DNA of 64,000 bases from Candidatus Poribacteria bacterium (GCA_022826805.1 JAJDUH010000058.1:45987-109986), one strand, 5' to 3'. Positions 37,746-47,999 are shown, numbered from the stretch's first letter. Made by a program: numbers and translations. Notes: generated by a model not told the origin, from the letters alone.

Positions 37746-39089
37746 TCACGTTTTCTGCGGTTTCTTACGGGCAGCTGGGAACAAAATATTGTTCAGGATG
37801 AGTCTATATCCAGGTGAATGTTTGTGCAAATCAAGATTCGTCGGGATTTTACCCTCGCCGACGAGGTGACGATAGTCCTCTGGATCGTGTCCACCAAGGA
37901 ACGTAAAAGTTCCTTTCCCTAATTTGCCGTGGATATATTTCGCGTAATTACTGCCTTCCACCTCTCCCAAAATCGTGACAGAACCACGAATCTTGTCCAT
38001 GTTAAACGAGGTCGTCTGTCCGAGGTAGCCCGGTATAACACTCACATGGTTTTGCGTCAGCATCGTCGGTATCGGGTCGTGCTTCGCCGCAAACTCAAAA
38101 AGCTTGAAATCCTCAACCCCGCTCTGTGCATCCCTGTCAGGATTTGGATTGTCTATATCCGAGAACTCGTATCGGAACGGGTTGGTGTAGAGTTTGAAAT
38201 TCTCAAACGCCAAGGTCCGCTGAAAATCGAGGTGGGTCTCCGCATCTGGCGCAATCGGTGTCCCATCCAATTCAGGGGCAACAATGTCAATCGCACCGCC
38301 AAGTGTCGCCAATGCGATATCCAATGTTTCTGGCGCGGAGCACATCGCGAACACAAAGCCACCATTGGCGATATAGTCGGCGATCGTCTGTGCTGTCTCC
38401 CCTTTGTGCGATGCCACCCGTCGAAATCCAGATTCTGCGGCAGCCTGTTCAAACATCAGCATCCGTTGCTGATACCACACCTGCGTGGAAAACGAGGCGT
38501 GGAACTTACCGTGCTGACCCGTGAAGTCCTCATGATGCAGGTGTAACCAGTCGTAACTTCCTGTCTCTAAGACACCGCTTTGGACCTCTTTATCCCAGAT
38601 TTCGTCGTACGGAATCTGAGCATAGTCCAACGCGATTTTCACCGCATCGTCCCACGGATCTCGATAGGGTGACGCTTCCGACGGCGCATATACCGCAATT
38701 TTCGGTGCCTTTTCTAATAGTATCTCGTCCATGTTGCTACCTTGCAGAATGGATTCTTTGATGTTGCTATACGTCGCATTATCCATCGGCTCAAAACGAA
38801 CACCCATGAGTGCAGCACGCATTCGGACATCTGGTGAATCTGGCAGTACAAACGCACCACCTCGGTAATTCAGCCACCAATAGCAACGATACTCACGCGG
38901 TACCTCTAATGCCCAGTAGGTCAAACCATACGCTTTCAGATGATTGGTCTGTCCACCTAAATCCATCGGTATCAAAAGCCATTGCGCAGCGGCACTGTTT
39001 ACGCCAATAAGGAGCAATATAAGGATACCGAGCGAGACACAGAGAACTCTCTTTACGATATGGATGGGTTTGATTTGAAACATCTTCAT
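37746..39089 (-). CDS. Secreted protein of the family often annotated 'asparagine synthetase B'
   Basis: Signal peptide; AQWLLIPMDLGGQTNHLKAYGLTYWALE...WWLNYRGGAFVL...YDWLHLHHEDFTGQHGKF. Confidence 0.7.
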   Translation of the reverse strand: MKMFQIKPIHIVKRVLCVSLGILILLLIGVNSAAAQWLLIPMDLGGQTNHLKAYGLTYWALEVPREYRCYWWLNYRGGAFVLPDSPDVRMRAALMGVRFEPMDNATYSNIKESILQGSNMDEILLEKAPKIAVYAPSEASPYRDPWDDAVKIALDYAQIPYDEIWDKEVQSGVLETGSYDWLHLHHEDFTGQHGKFHASFSTQVWYQQRMLMFEQAAAESGFRRVASHKGETAQTIADYIANGGFVFAMCSAPETLDIALATLGGAIDIVAPELDGTPIAPDAETHLDFQRTLAFENFKLYTNPFRYEFSDIDNPNPDRDAQSGVEDFKLFEFAAKHDPIPTMLTQNHVSVIPGYLGQTTSFNMDKIRGSVTILGEVEGSNYAKYIHGKLGKGTFTFLGGHDPEDYRHLVGEGKIPTNLDLHKHSPGYRLILNNILFPAARKKPQKT

Positions 39090-41830
39090 TAATTTCTCCC
39101 CTGAATATCTGCTTGAGGGTTACCTGATGCAGCTGCCGGTTCACCCCCGAATACGACCTGTCCGTTGTGCATCAGTACGGTCTCAGTGGTTGCTGGACTC
39201 ATCGTATCTATTTTCCAGAGTTGTCCACTGTTTTCATAGATGATCCACCTACCTTCTGGCGGCACCCAAACCGGATGAGATCCGCCTTTTCGGGTCAACT
39301 GCTGTTCCGTGGGAACGCCTTCATTTGAATAGGTAGTGAGCCAGATCTGTTCGTAATCGCCAACCCTGCGCGTAAATGCCAGTTGATTCGGGTTCGCAGG
39401 GGACCAAGTCGGTTCTGTATCGTCTGTTTCCAAAGACACCACAATCGGCTCCACACTCTTTGCCACTTGGTCGAACGCATAGATATTTCGTAGCTGTCCA
39501 CCCGTATCTGCAATCACAGAATCTGGATTCTCGATCGTTCCGGCTGTAACGTAAGCCAGCATCGTGCCATCGCTGTTCCAAGCAGGCGTGAAACTTTGCA
39601 TCGCTGTTGACGGCACAACGAACTCCGATTCACTCGAAATATGCTGTATAACGACACGACTTCGATCCCCGAACTCCGGACGTATATAGGCAACATATTG
39701 TGCATCGCTTGAGATTGCCACATCATCTGCCATCTTCCGTCTATCAAGAAGCAAATCACCATTCGGCATATCGCTGTTCCAGACAATAACGTTTCCATCT
39801 CTATCTTGGTAAACGAGCGTCCCGTCATTGGCGACTGTCGGATTGTGTCCGACGCCTAAAGGCGTACTATTACCATCGGGCGAAATGCCCCAAATTACAT
39901 CGTCGTATACAAAGTAGATGAACGCTGATAGCTGCCCCTCGGTTTCCATTGCGGACTTAGCGGCGTCTTCACTATTTCCAAGCCCGGGCATCTGTGTTTC
40001 ATTTTTACCTATCAGATGCGTGTCAATCCCTTTTTTCGTGGTGAACTCTTCCATGTCTCTTAATTCCCAACCTGCGCCTTTTTCTACCCAGAGAAAACCG
40101 AGACCTTTTGTCCAGTATTTCCACTCCTCGTTTAAAAGTCCATTGCGGGTAATGCGAAAAATATCTTCGGGTTCCCCATAACGCTTCCTCATTTCCCAAC
40201 GACCACCATCCTCAATTTCTGCCATATTTCCATCATCGTCAATATAAATTGCGAGAATATCAATGTCAATATGTGCTGTCGTTTCTCCCGGAAACACATT
40301 AATGGGTGTAGGTTCGCCGCGGACAGGATGCCGTGTACCATATATCCCAACGCCGTCGGCTATACCTGTCGTCTGATCGTTGTTTGCGTCCATGATTGCC
40401 ATGACATAATAACTCCCCGGTAGGACATCGACCTGATAATGTCCACCGTCAGAGATAGAAATCGGCATCGCAATCGGCGCACTGAAGTCAGGTGTATAGG
40501 AGAGCGTCAAAATCCCATGTGCAATAGCCTGTCCGTTCCAAATGATGCGACCGGCAATATGTCCCTGTTCAATGTGTGTTTCGATACCCGGTCGAGCGGC
40601 GTGAAGTAGTCCGTTGGCATCGTAGCGAGCACTTATCACGAGTTCAATGTTTCGGGTATCACCTTTTGCCAAGGCTAATGCAGCTGGAGGTTGGGTTGTG
40701 ATGTCCACTGTACCATAACCCCCTAAACCGTCGCCTTCACTATATCTGCCGTCTTGGTCAGCATCCAGATTGGCGATGACATAGTATTCATCGGGCGGGA
40801 GCAAGAAGCGAAATTTACCGTCAGCGTCCGTTTCAGCACTCACAACAGGCGCGACTAAGGCAGCGTCCGAATATACTTCAATCCGTGCCTTCGCATCTCC
40901 CGAAATCGGAGATACGATGCCTGCCAGTGTGCTGGTGGCTTCTTTTTCTGTCTTTTTGCGATTCTGATAGGTAGCGGTAATTGTTATTTCTATATTTTCG
41001 GTGAATCGGTTCGGGGAAATCAAAACAGGCTGTGGAAAGCTGCCGCGCTTCCGCATATCTTCAACCCCGTAAAATCCGAAGTCGTCGTCGCTATCCAGTT
41101 TATTTGTCCTGTTGTTATCAACAATCGCCATCAGGTAATACTTCCCCGGCGGAAGATTGAGCATCCAGTTGCCAGTGTCCGTCACTCTGGTAATACCCGC
41201 ACGATATTTCCAAGATAAATCTGTATACGCAAGGATTAACGCTTGTGAATTATCTCGGCGGGATCTCGGAATTTCTGGTGCCTGACGAAAAAAATTGAGT
41301 CTACCACTACAACCAGATGTGGCTTTGCGCAGCTCCGTCTGAAATTGCTGGAATTGGCTCGGTTCATACTCAGATATTGAAACGACTCCGGGTTTGCCAT
41401 CGGTATAGGTCGCTCGTGCTGTTATCGGGATCTCTAAACCTCGGATCTTTTCCCTGTCCTTGACTTCGATTGCCTGTTTCCGCTGCTCCTTATCATTCCA
41501 GTCGGTAAGTCCGAACATACCCAGACCGTCCCCCACATCAAAGCTACCAGATTTGTCGACATCAACGTAGGCAACGAGATAGTACCGTCCCGGTTCTACG
41601 CGAAGTGTAAAGCGTCCATCACCGAGTTGTGGGATGCCACTGATATAAACCAGTCGCAGTTCTTCATCCCGATAGACCGACACACTTGTATGGGACAGAT
41701 CTTGTCCCTCCCAGATGACTTGTCCTGACAAGGTCGCTGTCATCCGTTTCGCCGTAGCATCTTCCTGACAGAAAGCCCCATTTACAAGCCCAATATTGAT
41801 GGTAAATAGCAGTAGCATCAACCGTTTCAT
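39089..41830 (-). CDS. Large secreted protein with repeated carboxypeptidase-regulatory-like beta domains and a TolB/PD40-like propeller
   Basis: Signal peptide; repeats of GRYYLVAYVDVDKSGSFDVGDGLGMFG / GKYYLMAIVDNNRTNKLDSDDDFGFYG / DEYYVIANLDADQDGRYSEGDGLGGYG; PAWNSDGTMLAYVTAG. Confidence 0.75.
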   Translation of the reverse strand: MKRLMLLLFTINIGLVNGAFCQEDATAKRMTATLSGQVIWEGQDLSHTSVSVYRDEELRLVYISGIPQLGDGRFTLRVEPGRYYLVAYVDVDKSGSFDVGDGLGMFGLTDWNDKEQRKQAIEVKDREKIRGLEIPITARATYTDGKPGVVSISEYEPSQFQQFQTELRKATSGCSGRLNFFRQAPEIPRSRRDNSQALILAYTDLSWKYRAGITRVTDTGNWMLNLPPGKYYLMAIVDNNRTNKLDSDDDFGFYGVEDMRKRGSFPQPVLISPNRFTENIEITITATYQNRKKTEKEATSTLAGIVSPISGDAKARIEVYSDAALVAPVVSAETDADGKFRFLLPPDEYYVIANLDADQDGRYSEGDGLGGYGTVDITTQPPAALALAKGDTRNIELVISARYDANGLLHAARPGIETHIEQGHIAGRIIWNGQAIAHGILTLSYTPDFSAPIAMPISISDGGHYQVDVLPGSYYVMAIMDANNDQTTGIADGVGIYGTRHPVRGEPTPINVFPGETTAHIDIDILAIYIDDDGNMAEIEDGGRWEMRKRYGEPEDIFRITRNGLLNEEWKYWTKGLGFLWVEKGAGWELRDMEEFTTKKGIDTHLIGKNETQMPGLGNSEDAAKSAMETEGQLSAFIYFVYDDVIWGISPDGNSTPLGVGHNPTVANDGTLVYQDRDGNVIVWNSDMPNGDLLLDRRKMADDVAISSDAQYVAYIRPEFGDRSRVVIQHISSESEFVVPSTAMQSFTPAWNSDGTMLAYVTAGTIENPDSVIADTGGQLRNIYAFDQVAKSVEPIVVSLETDDTEPTWSPANPNQLAFTRRVGDYEQIWLTTYSNEGVPTEQQLTRKGGSHPVWVPPEGRWIIYENSGQLWKIDTMSPATTETVLMHNGQVVFGGEPAAASGNPQADIQGRN

Positions 41831-42032
41831 CTCTATTCCTTCGTGCTTTGTTATATTGTGTTTTGATGGTTATAATACTACCACATACAACGATCTTTTG
41901 CAAATACAGATTCTTTTCGCTTAGACTTGGTAGATGCGGTTTCCCTTATTTGTAGGTACGGTTGAAAACCGCACCGTGGGGTCAATTTTAGATAGCAACT
42001 TAATCGTATTATTTGTCAGGTTTACCATAAAT

Positions 42033-42062
42033 TTGACTTTTGCCTTTAAGATATGGTATAAT
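42033..42062 (+). promoter_or_regulatory. Candidate sigma70 promoter
   Basis: TTGACT-N18-TATAAT upstream of the LamG-like gene; similar sequence upstream of the paralogue near 43009. Confidence 0.5.
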
Positions 42063-42155
42063 ATTTAGACTTTACCTACACGAGTAGGACGTAGTATGTT
42101 TTCCATCCTTGGGGGCGAATCCGCCCCGATGAACGCAAAGAGGAGGCACGTAGAC

Positions 42156-42920
42156 ATGAAAATGAAAGGTTATTACATCTGTGCAGTCCTGCTGATGCTG
42201 TGTATGTCGATGCCAGCATTCGCACAAGATGCACAAGCAGACGAGCTGCTCGGCTGGTGGCTATTTGATAGTGAAAAGGACGAGATAGGCAACTGGGACG
42301 ATATAGAACTTCACGGTGCTGAGCTCAAAGACGGTCAGCTCATTGTTGAGACCGGAAAATGGGCACACGCTCTTGAGTATTCCGGACCCGATATCGAAGA
42401 GAAGACTTTGATGACCTGGGTTGCTTTGGACAGCCTCGCCGCAACGAAAGGCTCCGCGCTCACACTCGATAAAGCCACTGAAGACCAATTCAACGCCATC
42501 GTCTATGCCGAACGCCAACCGAGTCAATGGATGTCCGGGAGCAGTTGGTTCCACCGCACTGAAGACTTCCCAAAAGCGCACAATGAAAAGAAAGAAGGCG
42601 AAATGGTTTATTTAGCCTTCACTTATGAAGATAAGGGTGGAACTTACAAGATTACTGGATACCGTAACGGAGAAAGTCTCGGTAGTTATGAAAAAGGCGA
42701 GATCAAAACCTGGCCCACAGGCGACGCAGAGGCTATCTGGGGAAAACGCCATACTAATGGTCTCGGCGGTCCCGGAGACCTCAACGCACACATTGAGGAA
42801 TCCCGTATCTATGCCGTCGCATTGACTGAAGACGAAGTTAACGAAATGGAAATCGGCACGCTTTCCGTTGATCCACAAGGCAAACTCGCCACCAGATGGG
42901 CGAAACTTAAAGCGAAGTAA
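42156..42920 (+). CDS. Secreted LamG-like protein with C-terminal KLATRWAKLKAK motif (copy 1)
   Basis: Signal peptide MKMKGYYICAVLLMLCMSMPAFAQ; GWWLFDSEKDEIGNWDDIELHGAELKDGQL; tail SVDPQGKLATRWAKLKAK. Confidence 0.8.
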   Translation: MKMKGYYICAVLLMLCMSMPAFAQDAQADELLGWWLFDSEKDEIGNWDDIELHGAELKDGQLIVETGKWAHALEYSGPDIEEKTLMTWVALDSLAATKGSALTLDKATEDQFNAIVYAERQPSQWMSGSSWFHRTEDFPKAHNEKKEGEMVYLAFTYEDKGGTYKITGYRNGESLGSYEKGEIKTWPTGDAEAIWGKRHTNGLGGPGDLNAHIEESRIYAVALTEDEVNEMEIGTLSVDPQGKLATRWAKLKAK

Positions 42921-42931
42921 TTCCTTAATTA

Positions 42932-42964
42932 TAGGGCAAGGTCCTTCGACCTTCGCCCTATTTT
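42932..42964 (+). terminator. Rho-independent terminator
   Basis: TAGGGCAAGGTCCTTCGACCTTCGCCCTATTTT. Confidence 0.7.
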
Positions 42965-43111
42965 AGTTTTCTGTATGCCAACACTTCCTTCCAGGGAATT
43001 TGACTTTTGTCCGATATATGTAGCGTAATATTCATGATTTATCTCATCGGGTTGAAGCATAAGGGTTCCCTTACTTGGCGGAATCTACCGGTGTAAACAC
43101 AAAAAGGATCA

Positions 43112-43876
43112 ATGAAGATGAAGCGTTATAGTATTTGTACTGTTTTACTGATGCTGTGTTTATCAATGCCCGCGTTCGCACAGGGCGCGCAAGAAGATAA
43201 ACTGGTCGGCTGGTGGCTATTTGATAACCTCAAAGATGAAACCGGGAATTGGGATGATCTAACGCTCCGAGGTGCCAAACTCAAAGATGGGCAGCTGGTT
43301 GTGGATAGAGGACTCTGGGCACACTCCCTTGAATACTCTGGACCTAATATCGAAGTGAAGACGTTAATGTCCTGGGTCAGCTTGGACGACCTCACATCAC
43401 CACATGGATCCGCGCTTACGCTGGATAAGGTGACGGAGGACCAGTTTAATGGAATCGTCTATGCCGAGCGTCAACCCAACCAGTGGATGTCAGGAAGCAG
43501 CTGGTTCCACCGCACTGAGGACTTCCCGAAAGCCCACGATGAAAAGAAGGAAGGCGAAATGGTTTACTTAGCCTTCACTTATGCAGATGAGGGTGGAAAG
43601 TACAAGATTACTGGATATCGCAACGGTAAGAGCCTCGGTAGTTATGAAAAAGGGGACATCAAAACTTGGCCCACAGGTGATGCAGAAGCGATCTGGGGAA
43701 AACGCCATACAGAAGGGCCTGATGGCGAGGGCAATCTGGTCGCGCACATTGAGGAATCCCGAATTTATTCCGTCGCATTGACTGAAGACGAAGTTAACGA
43801 GATGGAAATCGGCACGCTTTCCGTTGATCCACAGGGCAAACTCGCCACCAGATGGGCGAAACTTAAAGCGAAGTAA
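43112..43876 (+). CDS. Secreted LamG-like protein with C-terminal KLATRWAKLKAK motif (copy 2)
   Basis: Near-identical paralogue of 42156..42920; identical tail SVDPQGKLATRWAKLKAK. Confidence 0.8.
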   Translation: MKMKRYSICTVLLMLCLSMPAFAQGAQEDKLVGWWLFDNLKDETGNWDDLTLRGAKLKDGQLVVDRGLWAHSLEYSGPNIEVKTLMSWVSLDDLTSPHGSALTLDKVTEDQFNGIVYAERQPNQWMSGSSWFHRTEDFPKAHDEKKEGEMVYLAFTYADEGGKYKITGYRNGKSLGSYEKGDIKTWPTGDAEAIWGKRHTEGPDGEGNLVAHIEESRIYSVALTEDEVNEMEIGTLSVDPQGKLATRWAKLKAK

Positions 43877-43886
43877 TTTCTTAATT

Positions 43887-43919
43887 GTAGGGCAAGGTCC
43901 TCTGACCTTACCCTACTTT
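43887..43919 (+). terminator. Rho-independent terminator (paralogous to 42932)
   Basis: GTAGGGCAAGGTCCTCTGACCTTACCCTACTTT. Confidence 0.65.
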
Positions 43920-43955
43920 GGTTTTTATTTGCGTGTGATAGATACCCATAAAAAT

Positions 43956-44630
43956 ATGAAAAACCTAATCTTCCTTTTTTTGGTATGTATCGGTTTTTTT
44001 CTCTCCGCCGTCGTGAGTGCCGATGAAATGACTTGGACATTCGACGACAATGCCGACGATTGGATGCCCGCAAACGGCGACTGGGAAGTACAAGATGGTG
44101 TCTATAAACAGACACTGCGCTGGGGTAAGGCACAGAAGACATTAGCTGACACAGTGGAATGGACAGACCACACAATTGAAGCGAAGGTCCGCGTTGAGTC
44201 AGGACACTGGGCTGGTATCGTTTTCCGCGCACAAAATGAATTTGAGTACTACGTCTATCTCATCTGCCCTAAAGAAAACAAGTCAGAATTGTGGCGACAC
44301 CGGCGCAGCACCGCCTTTAAAGATGGGTTTGAGGGACGTGATGAGATTGAGCACGATATCAAACCTGTTGGGCTTACGCTAACCAAAAACGAATGGTTTA
44401 CGCTGAGCGCAACCGTTGAGGGAAGTCGAATCGCACTCGCCATCAACGGTATAGAACAAGCGGTGTTTGTTGACGATACATATCCTCGCGGTAAAATCGG
44501 CGTCTGGACATGGGACACCCGAGCCAGTTTTGATGATGTCAGAGTCAATAGCACTACTACAACTTCTCTCACGGCAGTCGAACCCCAGGGAAAACTCGCG
44601 ACATCCTGGGCAACCTTAAAGAGAAAATAA
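43956..44630 (+). CDS. Secreted LamG/DUF1080-like protein with C-terminal KLATSWATLKRK motif
   Basis: Signal peptide MKNLIFLFLVCIGFFLSAVVSA; MTWTFDDNADDWMPANGDWEVQDGVYKQ; tail AVEPQGKLATSWATLKRK. Confidence 0.75.
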   Translation: MKNLIFLFLVCIGFFLSAVVSADEMTWTFDDNADDWMPANGDWEVQDGVYKQTLRWGKAQKTLADTVEWTDHTIEAKVRVESGHWAGIVFRAQNEFEYYVYLICPKENKSELWRHRRSTAFKDGFEGRDEIEHDIKPVGLTLTKNEWFTLSATVEGSRIALAINGIEQAVFVDDTYPRGKIGVWTWDTRASFDDVRVNSTTTTSLTAVEPQGKLATSWATLKRK

Positions 44631-44699
44631 GCTTACGCAAACCTAAACCAAATAAACTTATTCTTAACACGCTTTTCATGCGTACATAGGAGACTTTTT

Positions 44700-45164
44700 A
44701 TGGCAAATGTAGGAAGTGCTGCACCAGATTTCACGCTAACGGGTGCAGTCAACCAAGATGATGTTGAAGTTTCTTTGAGCGATTATGCAGGTAAGAATTT
44801 AGTCGTTCTCTTCTATCCACTCGCTTTTTCCCCAGTCTGCGCTGAGCAGGTCCCGGATTTCAACGAAAAGTTGGGCGCAATTCAGGCAAAAAATGCTGAA
44901 GTTATCGCTATCAATCGGGATTCAACCTTCGCACATAAAGCCTGGAGCAAAGAACTCGGCGGGGTCGATTTTCCACTGCTTGCTGATATGAATCTTGGAG
45001 TGTCCAAAGAGTTCGGTATGGCACTCGAAGAAGTCGGTATTAGCACGCGCGGCGTGTTTATCATTGATGGAGCAGGAAACATCGCTTTCAAACACGTCGA
45101 AGCCGCGCCACCAGAGAATACGCTGACTGCTGATCAGGTTTTGGGCGAATTAGACAAACTGTAA
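44700..45164 (+). CDS. Peroxiredoxin (AhpC/TSA family)
   Basis: VGSAAPDFTLTGAVNQDDVEVSLSDYAGKNLVVLFYPLAFSPVCAEQVPDF. Confidence 0.9.
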   Translation: MANVGSAAPDFTLTGAVNQDDVEVSLSDYAGKNLVVLFYPLAFSPVCAEQVPDFNEKLGAIQAKNAEVIAINRDSTFAHKAWSKELGGVDFPLLADMNLGVSKEFGMALEEVGISTRGVFIIDGAGNIAFKHVEAAPPENTLTADQVLGELDKL

Positions 45165-45280
45165 TAGATGCAGGCGAAGCCTATTTCGTATAGATGGGAA
45201 AGCGGGTATCTGGCAAAACTGACAAGCCATTGTTGTACATCATGCCGACACCCGCTTTTTACTTTCAATATTTTGAAATT

Positions 45281-45309
45281 TTGAAAATGTCGAAGGAGTG
45301 TGCTATAAT
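45281..45309 (+). promoter_or_regulatory. Candidate promoter for tRNA-Gly
   Basis: TTGAAA-N17-TATAAT about 130 nt upstream of the tRNA. Confidence 0.5.
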
Positions 45310-45437
45310 AATTAAAGCGGGGGCGACTCGTAATATTATATAGCGTCGTAACAGGCTAATAGAGCATTTATCCATAAAGACTCTGACTATCAACGATTAG
45401 CCTACTTACAGTCATCTTATTGATTGCTGAAACAAAT

Positions 45438-45509
45438 GCGGGTGTAGCTCAGCGGTAGAGCGTCAGCTTCCCAAGCTGAGGGTCGCGGGTTCAATTCCCG
45501 TCACCCGCT
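45438..45509 (+). tRNA. tRNA-Gly (anticodon CCC)
   Basis: gcgggtgtagctcagcggtagagcgtcagcttcccaagctgagggtcgcgggttcaattcccgtcacccgct; cloverleaf folds by eye. Confidence 0.93.
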
Positions 45510-45547
45510 TGAATATTCTATCCAATCGCGTAAATCTGAGGGAAAAA

Positions 45548-46651
45548 ATGGCACGAAACCAACGGTTAACAAAAGAAGAAATACAAGAAGATAAATTTAT
45601 TGAGGGTGTGCTGAAAGTGTACGCCTTCCTGCAGGAAAATCTGCGAACCATCGTCATTATTGTAGGCGTCATCCTTGTTGTTGTCGTGGGCTACGCAGCG
45701 TACTATCAAAATCAAGAAAACGTCCGCACTGAAGCAGCTGTCGCGCTCCGACAAGCAAGCGAAGCCTACCAGACCGCAGAAGACAGTCTCTTTGACACAG
45801 AGAAATTAGCAGAAAGTGAAGAATCACTCAAAACCGCACAGACGCAACTCCAAGAGGTCTTTGAGAAATATCCGAATACATCTTTTGGTGACAAGGCACG
45901 GTACCAATACGCGAAAACACTCTATTATCAGCAAAACTACCCTGAAGCCCGTTCACAATTTCAACAGGTAATCGACCAACACCAACCCGAAAATCAAATC
46001 TATACCCTATATGCACAAAAGGCAATAGGTAGTACTTACGAACAGGAAGGCGACTACGAAAAAGCCATTGCCGCCTATCAAGCGAAAGCATTTCCACCCA
46101 CCCCGGAACTCTCTCCAGAAATTCGGAAATTCGTGCTTGCCAGTGCTAAGTTTAATCAGGCACTCGCTCATGAAAAATCTGGGAACCCAGATGCTGCACG
46201 TGCTGCATATAAAGAAATTATGGACGAATTCCGAACTACTCTTGAGGCAGGGCTTGCAGAGAAAAGTCGTGAGTTGATTGAAGACGCAAAAATTGTTATC
46301 GCAGCTATTGGCGAGACGTTAGATATATCGAATGCTCAAAAACTCGAAGACGAAAAGCGTTCCTACGAAGCTTACGTCGCCTACACAGATGCCATCCGCA
46401 ACTATAAAGTGAGCAAAGACATTGCAGGTGGACTCTCCTCAGAACTCCGAAAACAAATTGGCAATTTTGAGAAACAGGCTATGGAGGTAATCACCAGCAT
46501 TCAAAATGCCCGTCGCGCCGATGATCAAGAAAGAGAAAGTTCAGCACTGTATAGTTACGATCTTGTTGTTGAGTTTGAAAAACTTGGATTAAGTCGTCGC
46601 CTCTATGAAAATGCCCTTCTCCATTACAAGCGGCTTGAATCTGTCCAATAA
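45548..46651 (+). CDS. Membrane-anchored TPR protein
   Basis: N-terminal TM IVIIVGVILVVVVGYAAYY; TPR-like repeats KYPNTSFGDKARYQYAKTLYYQQNYPEARSQFQQVI. Confidence 0.82.
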   Translation: MARNQRLTKEEIQEDKFIEGVLKVYAFLQENLRTIVIIVGVILVVVVGYAAYYQNQENVRTEAAVALRQASEAYQTAEDSLFDTEKLAESEESLKTAQTQLQEVFEKYPNTSFGDKARYQYAKTLYYQQNYPEARSQFQQVIDQHQPENQIYTLYAQKAIGSTYEQEGDYEKAIAAYQAKAFPPTPELSPEIRKFVLASAKFNQALAHEKSGNPDAARAAYKEIMDEFRTTLEAGLAEKSRELIEDAKIVIAAIGETLDISNAQKLEDEKRSYEAYVAYTDAIRNYKVSKDIAGGLSSELRKQIGNFEKQAMEVITSIQNARRADDQERESSALYSYDLVVEFEKLGLSRRLYENALLHYKRLESVQ

Positions 46652-46683
46652 TTGTGGATTATCTTACTACGTAAGGAGCGGCA

Positions 46684-47712
46684 ATGACACATAAATATGA
46701 CCTGATACCTTTTTATACTTCCAAGTGCATTAAACTCACACTTTTGAGTGTATTCTGTCTAAGCCTTATTTCTTTTACCTCACAAAGTGAAGCCGAACCT
46801 TCTGGACAATTGGCTTATGCGGTCAACGGGTTTGACGAGAATTTAGGGCGTTTTGATTGGAATCTCTATGCTACTGCACTCAGGGGTACGAAAGATTTCA
46901 CAGCCATTCCCTTGAATCACAAAGGTATGTACCCGTCTTGGGGGCTCAATGGAGATTTACTCTATTTCGTCCAACGCAATAAGGGACAATCTGATATCTA
47001 TTCCATTAATCCTGAAAACCCGAAGAACAAAAAACGAATTACACCCATCTCTGGCACGTATCGCTTTCTTTCTGTCTCTCCCAACGGCAAAAAACTCGCC
47101 TTCAACGGTTATACGATAGACCAAATTCCACAAGAGAACCAGATTTGGCTACTTGATGTCGAAACCGGTGAAATGGAGGTGATGACCCAAGTCCCACACC
47201 TCGGATGGCCCTATTCATTTCGGGGGATTTCATGGTCACCTAATGGAAAACGACTCGCCTTTTCGCTCTCCAGACCCGGATGGTTGGAACACCTCTATCT
47301 TTTAGACGTTGAAACGAAAGAGATAGAAGTCTTGACGGAACTCAATAAAGATTTTTATCCCGTCTGGAATCCCAAGGGAGACCGTATCCTCTTCCTTCGG
47401 TGGAACTGGGAATTTGATACGTTTTGCACAATTGATGTTGAAACCAAAGAAATTGAACCTCTGTTTGATGTCGATAAAGCCACTGGTTATTGGTCTGACT
47501 GGTCACCTGAGGGAGATTACATTGCCTATTCCCGGTGGGGATCCGTTTATCTTTATGACTTCGCTACCGGTGAAACGCAAGAGATCGTCGAGGTTGATGG
47601 GAGTATTTTCATCGTTGCATGGTTACGGGACATAAAAATATTACCCGTCGAGCCGCAGGAAAAATTGGTCACAACCTGGAGCAGTATTAAACGCAGAGCA
47701 ACGGAAAAATAA
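46684..47712 (+). CDS. Secreted TolB/PD40 beta-propeller protein with C-terminal KLVTTWSSIKRR motif
   Basis: FLSVSPNGKKLAFNG, ISWSPNGKRLAFSL, DWSPEGDYIAYSR; tail PVEPQEKLVTTWSSIKRRATEK. Confidence 0.82.
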   Translation: MTHKYDLIPFYTSKCIKLTLLSVFCLSLISFTSQSEAEPSGQLAYAVNGFDENLGRFDWNLYATALRGTKDFTAIPLNHKGMYPSWGLNGDLLYFVQRNKGQSDIYSINPENPKNKKRITPISGTYRFLSVSPNGKKLAFNGYTIDQIPQENQIWLLDVETGEMEVMTQVPHLGWPYSFRGISWSPNGKRLAFSLSRPGWLEHLYLLDVETKEIEVLTELNKDFYPVWNPKGDRILFLRWNWEFDTFCTIDVETKEIEPLFDVDKATGYWSDWSPEGDYIAYSRWGSVYLYDFATGETQEIVEVDGSIFIVAWLRDIKILPVEPQEKLVTTWSSIKRRATEK

Positions 47713-47749
47713 CATTTCCCAGACGCTATTTGTAGGCGCACAACTCCGT

Positions 47750-47999
47750 TGGTGAGGTTTTGCGACGTACTCGCCCCCGGTAATGCCCTCACGGGCATTA
47801 TACCGTTGATTGAATGCCATTAAGGCATTCATACCCGGTTCATGCCCCGGTGAAGTCCATACGGACTTCACACCGTTGATTCGAATGCCATAAGGCATGA
47901 ATACCGTTGATTCAAGGCATGAATACCCGGGGAAGTGCATAAGCACTTCATACCGTTGATTCAGATTCTGATTCATGCGATGTGCATTCTAACCTCGCC
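47750..47999. repeat. Composite repeat: array of five hairpins with CCGTTGATT spacers nested inside a GGTGAGGTTTTGCG...CTAACCTCGCC element
   Basis: Hairpins 47782-47799, 47812-47830, 47852-47869, 47883-47899, 47932-47949; host element resembles 56791..56840. Confidence 0.8.

Noticed and set aside
45310-45437. Leader upstream of tRNA-Gly beginning GGGGGCGACTCG, considered as a tmRNA or other ncRNA
   Set aside because: No tmRNA tag reading frame or matching 3' end, and the tRNA downstream has its own normal acceptor pairing.
47553-47976. Reverse ORFs across the 47.7-48.0 kb hairpin array
   Set aside because: Frames created by repeat sequence; no domain pattern.
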